Shown one piece after another: positions 6,503 through 14,690 of a stretch of DNA of 14,756 bases. This DNA is from an uncultured Butyricicoccus sp. Its GTDB lineage: Bacteria > Bacillota > Clostridia > Oscillospirales > Butyricicoccaceae. Location of the stretch: assembly GCA_900544475.1 (NCBI GenBank), contig UQVU01000037.1:1-14756 (forward strand), in the 5' to 3' direction. The notes beneath the pieces were generated by a model. It made no database searches, had not been told where the DNA came from, and worked only from the letters and a program-made list of their open reading frames with translations. Position 1 is the stretch's first letter; every line of letters begins with the position of its first letter. A program made the translations under genes and the position numbers.

Positions 6503-7471
6503 TTATGCCTTGCCGTTGCAGCCCAGAACGTTGATCAGCTTGTGGGTGACCATGTCCTTGACAGCCTGACGAGCCGGCTTCAGGTACTGACGCGGGTCGA
6601 AGTGCTCCGGATGCTCATCGAAGTACTCGCGGATGGTAGCAGTGATAGCAAGACGGATGTCGGAGTCGATGTTGATCTTGCAGACAGACAGCTGTGCAGC
6701 GTGACGCAGCTCGTCCTCCGGAATGCCGATTGCATCAGGCATCTTGCCGCCGTGAGCGTTGATCATGTCAACGAACTTCTGCGGAACGGAAGAAGAACCG
6801 TGCAGTACGATCGGGAAGCCCGGCAGACGCTTGGAAACTTCCTCGAGTACGTCGAAACGCAGCGGAGGCGGAACCAGAATGCCGTTCTCATTGCGGGTGC
6901 ACTGATCCGGGGTGAACTTGTAAGCGCCGTGGGAGGTGCCGATTGCGATAGCCAGGGAGTCACAGCCGGTGCGGGTTACGAACTCCTCAACCTCTTCCGG
7001 ATGGGTGTAGGAGGAATCCTCAGCGGAAACCTTTACGTCATCCTCAACGCCGGCCAGAGTGCCGAGCTCAGCCTCGACAACAACGCCGTGAGCGTGAGCG
7101 TACTCTACGACCTTCTTGGTCTCCTCAACGTTCTCGTCGAACGGACGGGAGGAGCAGTCGATCATGACGGAGGTGAAGCCGCCGTCGATGCAGGCCTTGC
7201 AGGTCTCGAAGTCCGGGCCGTGGTCCAGATGCAGAGCGATCGGAATGTCCGGGCACTCCTTGACAGCTGCCTCTACCATCTTTACGAGATAGGTGTGGTT
7301 AGCGTAAGCGCGTGCGCCCTTGGATACCTGAAGGACGACCGGAGCGTGCTGCTCCTGGCAGGCCTCGGTGATACCCTGAACGATCTCCATGTTGTTCACG
7401 TTGAAAGCGCCGACAGCATAGCCACCGTCGTAAGCCTTCTTGAACATCTCAGTAGTAGTAACTAAAGGCAT
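6503..7471 (-). CDS. fba: Class II fructose-1,6-bisphosphate aldolase
   Basis: A 322-residue zinc-dependent aldolase that reversibly splits fructose 1,6-bisphosphate into dihydroxyacetone phosphate and glyceraldehyde 3-phosphate in the cytoplasm. Class II motifs are complete: Asp83 and His84 (LHLDHG), Glu135 (VEAELGTLAG), His181 (GTSHGAYKF) and His224 (VLHGSSSVP), which give the catalytic aspartate and zinc ligands. KINIDSDIRLA near residue 265 is the phosphate-binding segment. The ATG at 7471 follows AAAGGAAG on the minus strand. It is transcribed away from the phosphofructokinase gene across a 248-base shared region, so the two consecutive glycolytic steps are divergently paired. The stop codon is followed at once by the multi-hairpin element copy B. 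Identification is secure. Confidence 0.96.
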   Translation of the reverse strand: MPLVTTTEMFKKAYDGGYAVGAFNVNNMEIVQGITEACQEQHAPVVLQVSKGARAYANHTYLVKMVEAAVKECPDIPIALHLDHGPDFETCKACIDGGFTSVMIDCSSRPFDENVEETKKVVEYAHAHGVVVEAELGTLAGVEDDVKVSAEDSSYTHPEEVEEFVTRTGCDSLAIAIGTSHGAYKFTPDQCTRNENGILVPPPLRFDVLEEVSKRLPGFPIVLHGSSSVPQKFVDMINAHGGKMPDAIGIPEDELRHAAQLSVCKINIDSDIRLAITATIREYFDEHPEHFDPRQYLKPARQAVKDMVTHKLINVLGCNGKA

Positions 7472-7521
7472 GGGAAAACTTCCTTTCTGAATAAAAGCTG
7501 AATCTTAAAAATTCTGCTTTT

Positions 7522-7550
7522 ATTTTAGCAGTAACACCCGCTAAAATCAA
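7522..7550 (-). promoter_or_regulatory. fba promoter overlapped by a palindrome
   Basis: On the minus strand, TTGATT (7550-7545) and TAAAAT (7527-7522) are separated by 17 nt, a good sigma-A match; the start would be near 7515. The inverted repeat ATTTTAGC-N10-GCTAAAAT (7522-7529 and 7540-7547) covers both boxes and could be an operator. A second inverted repeat, AATAAAAGC/GCTTTTATT (7490-7498 and 7516-7524), overlaps the -10 and the predicted start. Confidence 0.65.
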
Positions 7551-7620
7551 GTCTATATCGGAAAAATCCTGTTCTTTTTTCCACACCTTTCTCAAAAATC
7601 GTGAAAACTGCCGAAAAGTT

Positions 7621-7651
7621 TTGATTGTGATTGATTTTTTTCGCGTAATAT
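7621..7651 (+). promoter_or_regulatory. Tentative promoter of the phosphofructokinase gene
   Basis: TTGATT at 7621-7626 and TAATAT at 7646-7651 are acceptable boxes, but the 19-nt spacer is long. TATACC at 7661-7666 is an alternative -10 without a well-spaced -35. The rest of 7552-7719 is AT-rich with no other clear element. Confidence 0.4.
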
Positions 7652-7719
7652 GGTACTCTTTATACCTAAGTAAATGCAGTGGCGACTCTGTGTTTTAATT
7701 TGTTAGGAGGTTTATCATT

Positions 7720-8961
7720 ATGAGCGAACTGAAAGGCGCTTGCGTCATCGGTCAGTCGGGCGGCCCGACTTCCGTAATCAACTCTTCTGTTCTGGGTGCG
7801 CTGGAGGCAGCGCTGGACAACCCGTCCATCACCCGCGTTTTCGGCATGGCACACGGCATCAAGGGCCTGCTGAACGACGACCTTTATGATATCGACAAGG
7901 AAGACCGCGAGGAGCTTAAGCTTCTGCGTTACACCCCGTCCTCTGCTCTCGGCTCCTGCCGTTACAAGCTGGCTGACCCGGACGTAGACGATACCGATTA
8001 CAAGCGTATTCTTGAGATCTTCAAGAAGTACGACATCCGTTACTTCTTCTACAACGGCGGCAACGACTCCATGGATACCTGCAACAAGGTTTCCAAGTAT
8101 ATGATGAAGTCCGGCTACGAGTGCCGCGTCATGGGCATTCCGAAGACCATCGACAACGACCTGTTCGGCACCGACCACTGCCCGGGCTTCGCTTCCGCTG
8201 CGAAGTATATCGCTACTTCCTGCATGGAGATCTATCAGGACGCTCGCGTATACGACACCGGCATGGTCTGCGTCGTAGAGATCATGGGCCGTCACGCAGG
8301 CTGGCTGGCCGGCGCTGCTGGTCTTGCTACCGCTATGGGCGCAGGTCCGGACCTCGTTTACCTGCCGGAGACCGACTTCGACATGAAGAAGTTCCTGGCT
8401 GACGTAAAGCGCATCTATGACGAGAAGGGCAACTGCCTCGTTGCTGTATCCGAGGGTATCCACTACGCTGACGGCTCCTTCGTATCCGAGGCTAAGACCT
8501 CCGCTACCGACGGCTTCGGCCATGCACAGCTCGGCGGTCTGGCTTCCATGCTGGCAGACACCGTAAAGAACGAGCTGGGCTGCAAGGTTCGCGGCATCGA
8601 GCTGAGCCTGCTCCAGCGCTGCGCTGCACACTGCGCTTCCAAGACCGACGTAGACGAGTCCTATATGTCCGGCAAGGCTGCTGTTGAGAACGCAGTTGCA
8701 GGCAAGACCGACTACATGCCGGGCTTCAAGTGCACCCGCGACGAGAACGGCTACAAGTGCGAGATCGAGCTGCTCCCGCTGTCCGAGGTTGCTAACACCG
8801 AGAAGAAGGTTCCGCGCGAGTGGATCAACGAGGAAGGCAACGGCGTAACGCAGGAGTTCGTTGACTACGCTCTGCCGCTCATCAACGGCGAGAACGTAGG
8901 CCCGAAGGTATCCGGCCTGCCGCGCTTCGCTCAGCTGAAGAAGATCAAGGCTGAGGCATAA
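7720..8961 (+). CDS. pfp: Phosphofructokinase, pyrophosphate-dependent type
   Basis: A 413-residue phosphofructokinase, longer than the ~320-residue ATP-dependent bacterial PfkA. It phosphorylates fructose 6-phosphate to fructose 1,6-bisphosphate. Two donor-specificity positions point to pyrophosphate: GGNDS (residues 113-117) has Asp where ATP enzymes have Gly, and PKTIDNDL (141-148) has Lys where ATP enzymes have Gly. The catalytic TIDND and substrate-binding MGRHAGW (189-195) are intact. AGGAGG at 7705-7710 sits 9 bases before the ATG. The gene uses GCT, GTA and GTT more freely than the GCG/GTC-rich neighbours, which suggests high expression. It is divergent from fba, the next enzyme. The family is secure; the PPi donor is inferred from motifs. 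Confidence 0.9.
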   Translation: MSELKGACVIGQSGGPTSVINSSVLGALEAALDNPSITRVFGMAHGIKGLLNDDLYDIDKEDREELKLLRYTPSSALGSCRYKLADPDVDDTDYKRILEIFKKYDIRYFFYNGGNDSMDTCNKVSKYMMKSGYECRVMGIPKTIDNDLFGTDHCPGFASAAKYIATSCMEIYQDARVYDTGMVCVVEIMGRHAGWLAGAAGLATAMGAGPDLVYLPETDFDMKKFLADVKRIYDEKGNCLVAVSEGIHYADGSFVSEAKTSATDGFGHAQLGGLASMLADTVKNELGCKVRGIELSLLQRCAAHCASKTDVDESYMSGKAAVENAVAGKTDYMPGFKCTRDENGYKCEIELLPLSEVANTEKKVPREWINEEGNGVTQEFVDYALPLINGENVGPKVSGLPRFAQLKKIKAEA

Positions 8962-9006
8962 GACAAAACCGCCCAACTGAAGCGGAATTGCCATCAATCG
9001 CATAAC

Positions 9007-9036
9007 TTCACACCATCATGCGGTGTGCGGTAGAAT
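9007..9036 (+). promoter_or_regulatory. Possible promoter with a palindrome in its spacer
   Basis: TTCACA (9007-9012) and TAGAAT (9031-9036) each differ from consensus at one position and are 18 nt apart. The inverted repeat CACACC-N7-GGTGTG (9009-9014 and 9022-9027) lies mostly between the boxes, overlapping the end of the -35, where a repressor could bind. The start would fall near 9043, inside the terminator hairpin below. Confidence 0.45.
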
Positions 9037-9037
9037 G

Positions 9038-9073
9038 GGCAGGGCCGCATGGCTCTGCCTGTTTGCCTTTTTT
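9038..9073 (+). terminator. Intrinsic terminator of the phosphofructokinase transcript
   Basis: The stem GGCAGGGCC (9038-9046) pairs with GGCTCTGCC (9051-9059) over nine base pairs with one G/T wobble and a GCAT loop. A short spacer is followed by TTTTTT at 9068-9073. A transcript starting inside the hairpin would lack the 5' arm and escape termination. Confidence 0.7.
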
Positions 9074-9092
9074 AAGGGAGAAATACAGAGAA

Positions 9093-9761
9093 ATGGAAAA
9101 GAAAAAAGACGTAAAACGAATTTACACCGGAATCGCTCTTGTGCTTTGGGTGGTTGTCAGCCTCATCGGCACATTTTTCTATAAAGAGTTCGGCGGCGCC
9201 CTCGGCGACAGCCGCATCTTCCTCTGGCTCTATGCGCCGGTGCTGCTGCTGGCGACGCGCTTCGGCGAGTTCCGCCCGGAAAAATCCATCGGCCGCTGGG
9301 GGCAGGTCTTTGTGACCTTCGCGATCGGCGCGGCTGTCTATATCGGGCTGCTGCTTGGCTATAATCCGCTGTGCGACGCATGGGTCTGGGCCTGTATCAT
9401 CATTCTGCTGTTCGCCTTTATCGTGAAAATCCTTGGACTGGAGTCCATGCTGCATCCGCATAAGGACTGCCTTGCATCGTATGTCATTATCCTGCTGTAC
9501 AGTTCCTATCTCATCGCGCTTGTCGGCCTGTCGGTCGTTCTGCATCCGCTGAGCGTCCATCAGATCCGCGTTGTCGGCGAGGCCGAGGGCTACCAGTACA
9601 TCGGCTGGGTGGACAGCAACCGCGACATCTGCCCGCTCGGCACCTATCTGTTCACCGATGCGCACGGCGACACCTACTATTATTATGATGTAACCTCGGG
9701 CAAGATCGCCGACCATCGGAATATCGGCCAGCTGCTCAACAGCCTCGACTATCAACGCTGA
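9093..9761 (+). CDS. Hypothetical five-helix membrane protein
   Basis: I do not recognise this 222-residue protein. The ATG at 9093 follows AAGGGAG (9074-9080) at a slightly long 12-nt spacing. The frame is open upstream to 9018, but that start lies ahead of the terminator and has no ribosome site. After a basic N-terminus (MEKKKDVKR) come five hydrophobic segments, at about residues 12-32, 43-58, 71-90, 98-118 and 126-150. A soluble tail of about 65 residues follows, including EGYQYIGWVDSNR and a tyrosine-rich stretch (DTYYYYDVTSGKI) that resembles a small beta domain. No catalytic motif is visible. It is 14 bases ahead of the B3/B4 gene and probably shares its transcript. Confidence 0.7.
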   Translation: MEKKKDVKRIYTGIALVLWVVVSLIGTFFYKEFGGALGDSRIFLWLYAPVLLLATRFGEFRPEKSIGRWGQVFVTFAIGAAVYIGLLLGYNPLCDAWVWACIIILLFAFIVKILGLESMLHPHKDCLASYVIILLYSSYLIALVGLSVVLHPLSVHQIRVVGEAEGYQYIGWVDSNRDICPLGTYLFTDAHGDTYYYYDVTSGKIADHRNIGQLLNSLDYQR

Positions 9762-9775
9762 GAAAGGACAGAACG

Positions 9776-10432
9776 ATGTTTGAAATCCGCAAAGACGCGA
9801 GCTTTTCTGAACGGAACATACCGCTCGGCGTGCTTGAGGTGAGCTATCCGGAAAACGGCTTCGACCGGGACGCGCTCCATGCGCTCATCGAGCGGGAGCT
9901 TGCGGCGCTGCGCGATAAGTACGCCGACTACGACCGCAAGGCGGTTTTCGGAGAAAATCCCTACTTCCGCTTTTTCCGCAAGTTCAAAAAGACCTATCCG
10001 GTCATGCAGCAGTTCGAAACCGTGATGTTCAAGGGACGCCCGTTCCCGGAGGACGACCCGGTGACGGCGCTGCCGTTCCTGCTCGAGCTTACGACCTTCG
10101 TCCTGTCCGGTACGCACGACATCGACCGCCTGGACGGCGCGCTCACGATTTTCACGCCGGACGCGAAGCTGCCGTTTGACGGAATGCGCGGCGACAGCAC
10201 GCACACCTACCCGAACGACATCTGCGGCCGCGACGATACCGGCATCATTTTCAGCATGATTGCGGGCGCGGACAACCGCACCTGTGTTCATCCGGACAGC
10301 CGTCATGTGTTCTATCCGGTGTTCGGAACGCCGGATACCGAACCGAGCGTCATCGAAACCGCCCTCGAAACGCTTTCCGGCTTCGTCCGCACCGCCTGTC
10401 CCTCCGCCGCCGTCGAACGCGCGATGCTGTAA
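9776..10432 (+). CDS. Solo B3/B4 domain protein (PheRS-beta-like editing fold)
   Basis: A 218-residue cytoplasmic protein resembling the B3/B4 domain of the phenylalanyl-tRNA synthetase beta chain in stand-alone form. The matching pattern is the tyrosine and helix stretch NPYFRFFRKFKKTYPVMQQFETVMFKGRPFP split around residue 75, then ALPFLLELTTFVLSG, HDIDRLDGALTIF, and a C-terminal NDICGRDDTGIIFSMI with NRTCVHPDSRHVFYPVFG. In the synthetase this domain hydrolyses mischarged tRNA; free-standing versions are common and mostly uncharacterised, so an editing or amino-acid-binding role is inference. The start at ATG 9776 has AAAGGA at 9763-9768. The gene is followed by a convergent terminator shared with clpC. 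Confidence 0.7.
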   Translation: MFEIRKDASFSERNIPLGVLEVSYPENGFDRDALHALIERELAALRDKYADYDRKAVFGENPYFRFFRKFKKTYPVMQQFETVMFKGRPFPEDDPVTALPFLLELTTFVLSGTHDIDRLDGALTIFTPDAKLPFDGMRGDSTHTYPNDICGRDDTGIIFSMIAGADNRTCVHPDSRHVFYPVFGTPDTEPSVIETALETLSGFVRTACPSAAVERAML

Positions 10433-10450
10433 CAGTTCCCAAAACAAAAA

Positions 10451-10486
10451 AACAGCCTGCACAGCTTTTACACTGTGCAGGCTGTT
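10451..10486. terminator. Convergent terminator between the B3/B4 gene and clpC
   Basis: A perfect 14-bp stem AACAGCCTGCACAG (10451-10464) with CTGTGCAGGCTGTT (10473-10486) encloses an 8-nt loop. On the minus strand it is followed by a long T run (the complement of AAAACAAAAA, 10441-10450), making it a strong clpC terminator. On the plus strand the tail TTTGTATTAT is weaker. Confidence 0.88.
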
Positions 10487-10500
10487 TGTATTATCGGAGC

Positions 10501-12987
10501 TTACTCCGCCTTTTCGGTCTTGGTATCGGTGTCCTTGGCCTTGAGGACCAGCTTATCGTTCTCGGCATCGAGTACGACCTCGCTGCCCTTTGCGATCTTG
10601 CCCTCGAGGGATTCCTCGGCGACAAGGTCCTCGACCTCGTTCGTGACGGCGCGGCGCAGCGGGCGTGCACCGTAAACCGGGTCGAAGCCTGCCTGTGCGA
10701 GGTGCTTCTTCGCGGCATCGGTCCAGGTCATGGTGATTTCCATGTCCTTCATGCGCTCTGCGACCTTGCGCAGCATACCGTCCGCAATCTGGGCGATTTC
10801 GTCCTCGTTCAGACGGTTGAACACGATGATGTCATCAATACGGTTGAGGAACTCCGGACGAACTGCGTTCTTCAGCTCGCCCATGACGTCCTCCTTGATC
10901 TGCTCAAAGGTGCGCTCAGTGGTGTCCTCCGGCTTGCCGTCGGCGAAGCCGAGCGACTTGCGGCCGGCGCCGGTGATCTTCTGTGCACCGATGTTGGAGG
11001 TCATGATGATGATGGTGTTCTTGAAGTCTACGTGGCGGCCCTGACCGTCGGTCAGAATGCCGTCCTCAAGGATTTGCAGCAGGATGTTGAACACATCGGG
11101 GTGCGCCTTCTCGATCTCATCGAACAGAACGACCGAGTACGGGTGACGGCGAACCTTTTCGGAGAGCTGGCCGCCCTCATCGTAGCCGACATATCCCGGA
11201 GGCGAACCGATCATACGGGAAACGGCGTGCTTCTCCATGTATTCGGACATATCGATACGGATAAGCGCGTTCTCGTCGCCGAACATCGCTTCCGCAAGCG
11301 CCTTGCTCAGCTCGGTCTTACCGACACCGGTCGGGCCGAGGAACAGGAACGAACCGATCGGACGCTTCGGGTCGCGCAGACCGACACGGCTGCGGCGGAT
11401 TGCCTTGGAAACTGCGGTTACGGCTTCGCTCTGGCCGATGACGCGCTTGTGCAGCGTATCTTCGAGGTGCAGCAGGCGCTGACCCTCGTCCTCGGTCATC
11501 TGAGCGACCGGAACACCGGTCCAGCCGGAGATAACGGCTGCAATATCGTCCTCGGTGACAGAGCCGTGGGACTTGCTCTGCTGGTCGGCCCACTCCTTCT
11601 TGCGAGCCTCCAGAGCTTCGCGCTTGGATTTCTCCTCGTCGCGCAGCTTTGCGGCGTTCTCGTAGTCCTGACCCTTGACGGCTTCCTCCTTCTTCGCAGC
11701 GACGGCGGCGATTTCGTCCTCCATCTGCTTAAGGTCCGGGGGCGCGGTCAGCGTGGACAGGCGGACGCGCGAGCAGGCTTCATCAATAACATCGATTGCC
11801 TTATCCGGCAGGTAACGGCCGGTTACGTAGCGGACGGACATCTTGACAGCGGCCTCGATGGCCTCATCCGGAATCTTGATGCGGTGATGCGCTTCATACT
11901 TGTCACGCAGACCCTTCAGGATTTCGACCGCGTCCTCAGCGGACGGCTCGCCGACCTGAACCGGCTGGAAACGACGCTCGAGCGCTGCATCCTTCTCGAT
12001 GTTCTTGCGGTATTCGTCGAGCGTGGTCGCGCCGATGACCTGTACCTCGCCGCGGCTCAGCGCAGGCTTCAGAATGTTTGCAGCGTCTGCTGCGCCTTCG
12101 GCTGCGCCTGCGCCCATCAGCATGTGCATCTCATCGATGAACAGGATGGTGTCCTTCTTGGCGGTCAGCTCTTCGATGACTTTCTTGATGCGCTCCTCGA
12201 ACTCGCCGCGATACTTGGTGCCGGCGATCATGCCAGTCAGGTCGAGCGAGATGATGCGCTTGCCCTTGAGGGTCTCCGGAACATCGCCGGAAACGATCTT
12301 CTGAGCCAGACCCTCGACGACGGCGGTCTTGCCGACGCCCGGATCACCGATCAGCGCCGGGTTGTTCTTGGTGCGGCGGGACAGGATCTGGATAACACGC
12401 TGGATTTCCTTGGCACGGCCGATGACCGGGTCGAGCTTGCCCTCCTTGGCTGCGGCGGTCAGGTCGCGGCCGAACTGGGCGAGGGCGTCCTTGGAGTCCG
12501 CGCCGCCGGGAGCCGCGGTGCCGTTCTCGCCGGAAACGCTGTCCTGCACGCCGCCGAGCGCCTCGTTCAGCTTGCGGACCAGGATTTCGGGGGTGACGCG
12601 CAGATTAGCCAGTGCAGTCAGGCCGACGTTCTGACCCTCGCGCAGAATGCCGAGGAGCAGATGCTCGGTGCCGACATAGCCGGTGCCCATTTCGTTGGCG
12701 GACTGTACGGACAGCTCGACGATGCGCTTGGTGCGCGGGGTCATGCCCTGCGGCGCAGTAGCGTCGGGCGTACCGCGGCCGGAAAGCTCCTCGATCTGCT
12801 TGACGAGCGCTTCGTCGGTCACGCCTGCGGCTGCGAGAGCCTTGGCGGCCGGGCCGCCGCCCTCACGCAGCAGGCCGAGCAGCAGGTGCTCCGAGCCGAT
12901 GTAGCTGTGGCCGAAAGAGCCGGCAGCTTCCTGCGCAAGCGTCAGTGCCTGACGGGCACGCTCGGTAAAACGATTCTGATAGAACAT
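10501..12987 (-). CDS. clpC: ClpC AAA+ protease unfoldase
   Basis: An 828-residue Hsp100 ATPase that unfolds proteins, including arginine-phosphorylated ones, and feeds them to ClpP. The order is a duplicated Clp-N domain (residues 5-140), AAA1 with Walker A GDPGVGKT (214-221) and Walker B ILFIDEMH (281-288), a middle domain with a UVR segment ([19 protein letters not shown], 434-452), AAA2 with GPTGVGKT (551-558) and VVLFDE (619-624), then the ClpP-docking tripeptide LGF (679-681). Both ATPase sites look intact and the length is normal for ClpC. The ATG at 12987 follows AAAGGAG. It is the last gene of mcsA-mcsB-clpC, 124 bases after mcsB across a gap with two hairpins. Identification is secure. 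Confidence 0.97.
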   Translation of the reverse strand: MFYQNRFTERARQALTLAQEAAGSFGHSYIGSEHLLLGLLREGGGPAAKALAAAGVTDEALVKQIEELSGRGTPDATAPQGMTPRTKRIVELSVQSANEMGTGYVGTEHLLLGILREGQNVGLTALANLRVTPEILVRKLNEALGGVQDSVSGENGTAAPGGADSKDALAQFGRDLTAAAKEGKLDPVIGRAKEIQRVIQILSRRTKNNPALIGDPGVGKTAVVEGLAQKIVSGDVPETLKGKRIISLDLTGMIAGTKYRGEFEERIKKVIEELTAKKDTILFIDEMHMLMGAGAAEGAADAANILKPALSRGEVQVIGATTLDEYRKNIEKDAALERRFQPVQVGEPSAEDAVEILKGLRDKYEAHHRIKIPDEAIEAAVKMSVRYVTGRYLPDKAIDVIDEACSRVRLSTLTAPPDLKQMEDEIAAVAAKKEEAVKGQDYENAAKLRDEEKSKREALEARKKEWADQQSKSHGSVTEDDIAAVISGWTGVPVAQMTEDEGQRLLHLEDTLHKRVIGQSEAVTAVSKAIRRSRVGLRDPKRPIGSFLFLGPTGVGKTELSKALAEAMFGDENALIRIDMSEYMEKHAVSRMIGSPPGYVGYDEGGQLSEKVRRHPYSVVLFDEIEKAHPDVFNILLQILEDGILTDGQGRHVDFKNTIIIMTSNIGAQKITGAGRKSLGFADGKPEDTTERTFEQIKEDVMGELKNAVRPEFLNRIDDIIVFNRLNEDEIAQIADGMLRKVAERMKDMEITMTWTDAAKKHLAQAGFDPVYGARPLRRAVTNEVEDLVAEESLEGKIAKGSEVVLDAENDKLVLKAKDTDTKTEKAE

Positions 12988-13033
12988 AAGTCAACACTCC
13001 TTTCAGAGCAGGTAAAAATACTGATTTCATGTT

Positions 13034-13105
13034 CGCCTCTCGCAGAGGCGGACCGGCACACCGACGGGGGAAAGGGCTGATGTGCTCGTCCGCCCTTGCG
13101 GGCGG
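13034..13105 (-). other. Two intercistronic hairpins between mcsB and clpC
   Basis: CCGCCC/GGGCGG with a four-base loop (13090-13105) and CGCCTCT/AGAGGCG with a three-base loop (13034-13050) lie in the gap between mcsB and clpC. Neither has a T run, so they are not intrinsic terminators. They may be processing or stability elements separating clpC mRNA from mcsAB. I see no clear promoter in the gap. Confidence 0.55.
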
Positions 13106-13111
13106 CAGTAA

Positions 13112-14113
13112 TTATGCGAACTGGATGGAACGCGCCGCTTCACGCAGCATTTCCGCGCGCTTGATGTCGCGGTCCTGCGGAGCGCCGGTCAGCATGGCCG
13201 GGCGGATATGTTCCTCAAGCAGATACAGCTTCTGTGCGTCCGTGCCGGACAGGAAGCCCATCTGGAGACCGATCAGCACATCGGAAATGCACTGCACCGC
13301 TTCGTTCGTGTCGATGAGGTAGGCGCTCTTCATCGTGCCGGCAGCGCGGCAGATGCGGTCGCGCAGACCGGGTTCGTTCCGGGTGCGAACCTGTTCACGC
13401 GCCTTTTTCTCGGCGTCGATGATGGTGGTCGCGGTTTCGACCAGTTTGTCGGTCAGCTCTGCGGCAGACGCACCGAGAGTGACCTGATTGGAAACCTGAT
13501 AGAAGCCGCCGACGGCCTGCGAGCCTTCGCCGTAGGCGCCGCGCACCGCACAGCCGCGGCTGCCTGCGTAGCCGATGATGCGCTCCATCTGCTCGGTTGC
13601 GGTCAGCATGGGCAGATGCAGCATGATGGAGGCGCGGAGACCGGTGCCGATGTTGGTCGGGCAGGCGGTCAGGTAGCCGAGCCGCTCGTCATAGGCGAAC
13701 GGAAGCGCGGACTCGATGAGCGAGGCAACGCGGTTCGCCGTGTCCAGACATTCCTTCGGGCAGAGGCCGGTGCCGATGACCTGCAAACGGAGGTGGTCCT
13801 CCTCGCCGATCATGATGGAAACGCCGCCGTCCTTCGAAACGATGAGCCAGCCGCCGTTTTGCGCAAGCTCCGGGGAGATGAGGTGCTCCTCAACCAGCTG
13901 AGAGGCTTCGGTCGAGCGGGGGATGATCTGCTTCTTCTCAAACTCCGGCCCGATGGTCGGATTTTCGGTGAGCGCGGCGAAAACCTTGTCCGCAACTTCG
14001 CTCTGCTGCTGTTGGGTCAGGCGGAACGGATAACCCTTGATATTACGTGCCAGACGCACGCGGCTGGACGCTGCCAGACCGGTAAAACCGCCATGGATTT
14101 CAAACATACTCAT
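13112..14113 (-). CDS. mcsB: Protein arginine kinase McsB
   Basis: A 333-residue protein arginine kinase of the phosphagen-kinase fold. It phosphorylates arginines on damaged or regulatory proteins and so marks them for ClpC-ClpP. Visible motifs are SSRVRLARN (residues 16-24, ATP binding), GEEDHLR (103-109), CPTNIGTGLRAS (151-162, active site), RGAYGEGS (191-198) and RDIKRA (315-320), which matches the RDxxRA phospho-arginine pocket of McsB. It is about 30 residues shorter than the 363-residue Bacillus subtilis protein, but all these motifs are kept. The ATG at 14113 overlaps the mcsA stop by four bases (ATGA); a second Met two codons later is possible. Coupling to McsA, its activator, is normal. 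Confidence 0.95.
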   Translation of the reverse strand: MSMFEIHGGFTGLAASSRVRLARNIKGYPFRLTQQQQSEVADKVFAALTENPTIGPEFEKKQIIPRSTEASQLVEEHLISPELAQNGGWLIVSKDGGVSIMIGEEDHLRLQVIGTGLCPKECLDTANRVASLIESALPFAYDERLGYLTACPTNIGTGLRASIMLHLPMLTATEQMERIIGYAGSRGCAVRGAYGEGSQAVGGFYQVSNQVTLGASAAELTDKLVETATTIIDAEKKAREQVRTRNEPGLRDRICRAAGTMKSAYLIDTNEAVQCISDVLIGLQMGFLSGTDAQKLYLLEEHIRPAMLTGAPQDRDIKRAEMLREAARSIQFA

Positions 14114-14655
14114 TTCTGTTCGCCCTCCATTCTGCGGATCTCATCGCGCAGGCTTGCCGCGCGTTCGTAATCTTCGCTTTCAACGGCCGACTTCAGCTGT
14201 GCCTTCAAATCGGCGACCGGGTCGGTCTTGGGCTGTTCGGGAGCCGCCGGAGCGGTACCGATGTGGCGCGTCGCGCCGTGGATCTTCTGCACGTACGGAT
14301 TGAGAATGTCCGCGAACGTGGAGTAGCAGTCCGGGCAGCCGACGCGGCCGGTGCGGCGAAGCTCGCTTTCGGTCATGCCGCAGGTCGGGCACTTGCGCTC
14401 GGTGCCGAGCATGGTAGCGGTCGGAGCCGCCTCGCCGAGCATATCGTTCCACAGGCTGCCGAAGCCGCCGCCGAGGAACGAGTGGAACGGGTCGCTCCAG
14501 AAGTGGTTCATCGACTGAAACGCATCATTAAACGCGCCGCCGATGTTTTCCTTCTGTGCGCACTCCGGGCACAGGTGCATTTCGCGGGTGACACCGTTTA
14601 CGGTTTCCTTATAATACATGGTTGCTTCATTCTTGCCGCATTTTTCGCATTTCAT
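14110..14655 (-). CDS. mcsA: McsA, zinc-binding activator of McsB
   Basis: A 181-residue adaptor that activates the McsB kinase. Four CxxC pairs are present: Cys3/Cys6 (MKCEKCG), Cys29/Cys32 (CPEC), Cys89/Cys92 (CPTC) and Cys107/Cys110 (CPDC), expected to bind two zinc ions. A C-terminal UVR domain occupies about 147-175 (LKAQLKSAVESEDYERAASL). A glycine- and phenylalanine-rich linker (FHSFLGGGFGSLWNDM, around residues 57-72) separates the first two pairs from the rest. The ATG at 14655 follows GGAG. In many Bacillota ctsR lies directly upstream; its position would be beyond the window end. Identification is secure from domain order and the mcsB-clpC neighbourhood. Confidence 0.93.
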   Translation of the reverse strand: MKCEKCGKNEATMYYKETVNGVTREMHLCPECAQKENIGGAFNDAFQSMNHFWSDPFHSFLGGGFGSLWNDMLGEAAPTATMLGTERKCPTCGMTESELRRTGRVGCPDCYSTFADILNPYVQKIHGATRHIGTAPAAPEQPKTDPVADLKAQLKSAVESEDYERAASLRDEIRRMEGEQK

Positions 14656-14690
14656 AAGTCAAAACTCCTCTCCGAGAGAATAACTGCTTC

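Noticed and set aside
7666..9003. A 445-codon minus-strand frame opposite the phosphofructokinase
   Set aside because: The plus-strand gene has all phosphofructokinase motifs and a strong ribosome site. The antisense protein has no recognisable motif.
9018..9092. Upstream ATG for the membrane protein
   Set aside because: It would place the start before the pfp terminator hairpin, without a ribosome site, and add a charged non-conserved-looking leader. ATG 9093 is preferred.
10486..13080. An 864-codon open frame on the plus strand antisense to clpC
   Set aside because: It mirrors clpC, which has complete ClpC motifs. In GC-rich genes the opposite strand often stays open, and this frame has no recognisable domain or convincing ribosome site.
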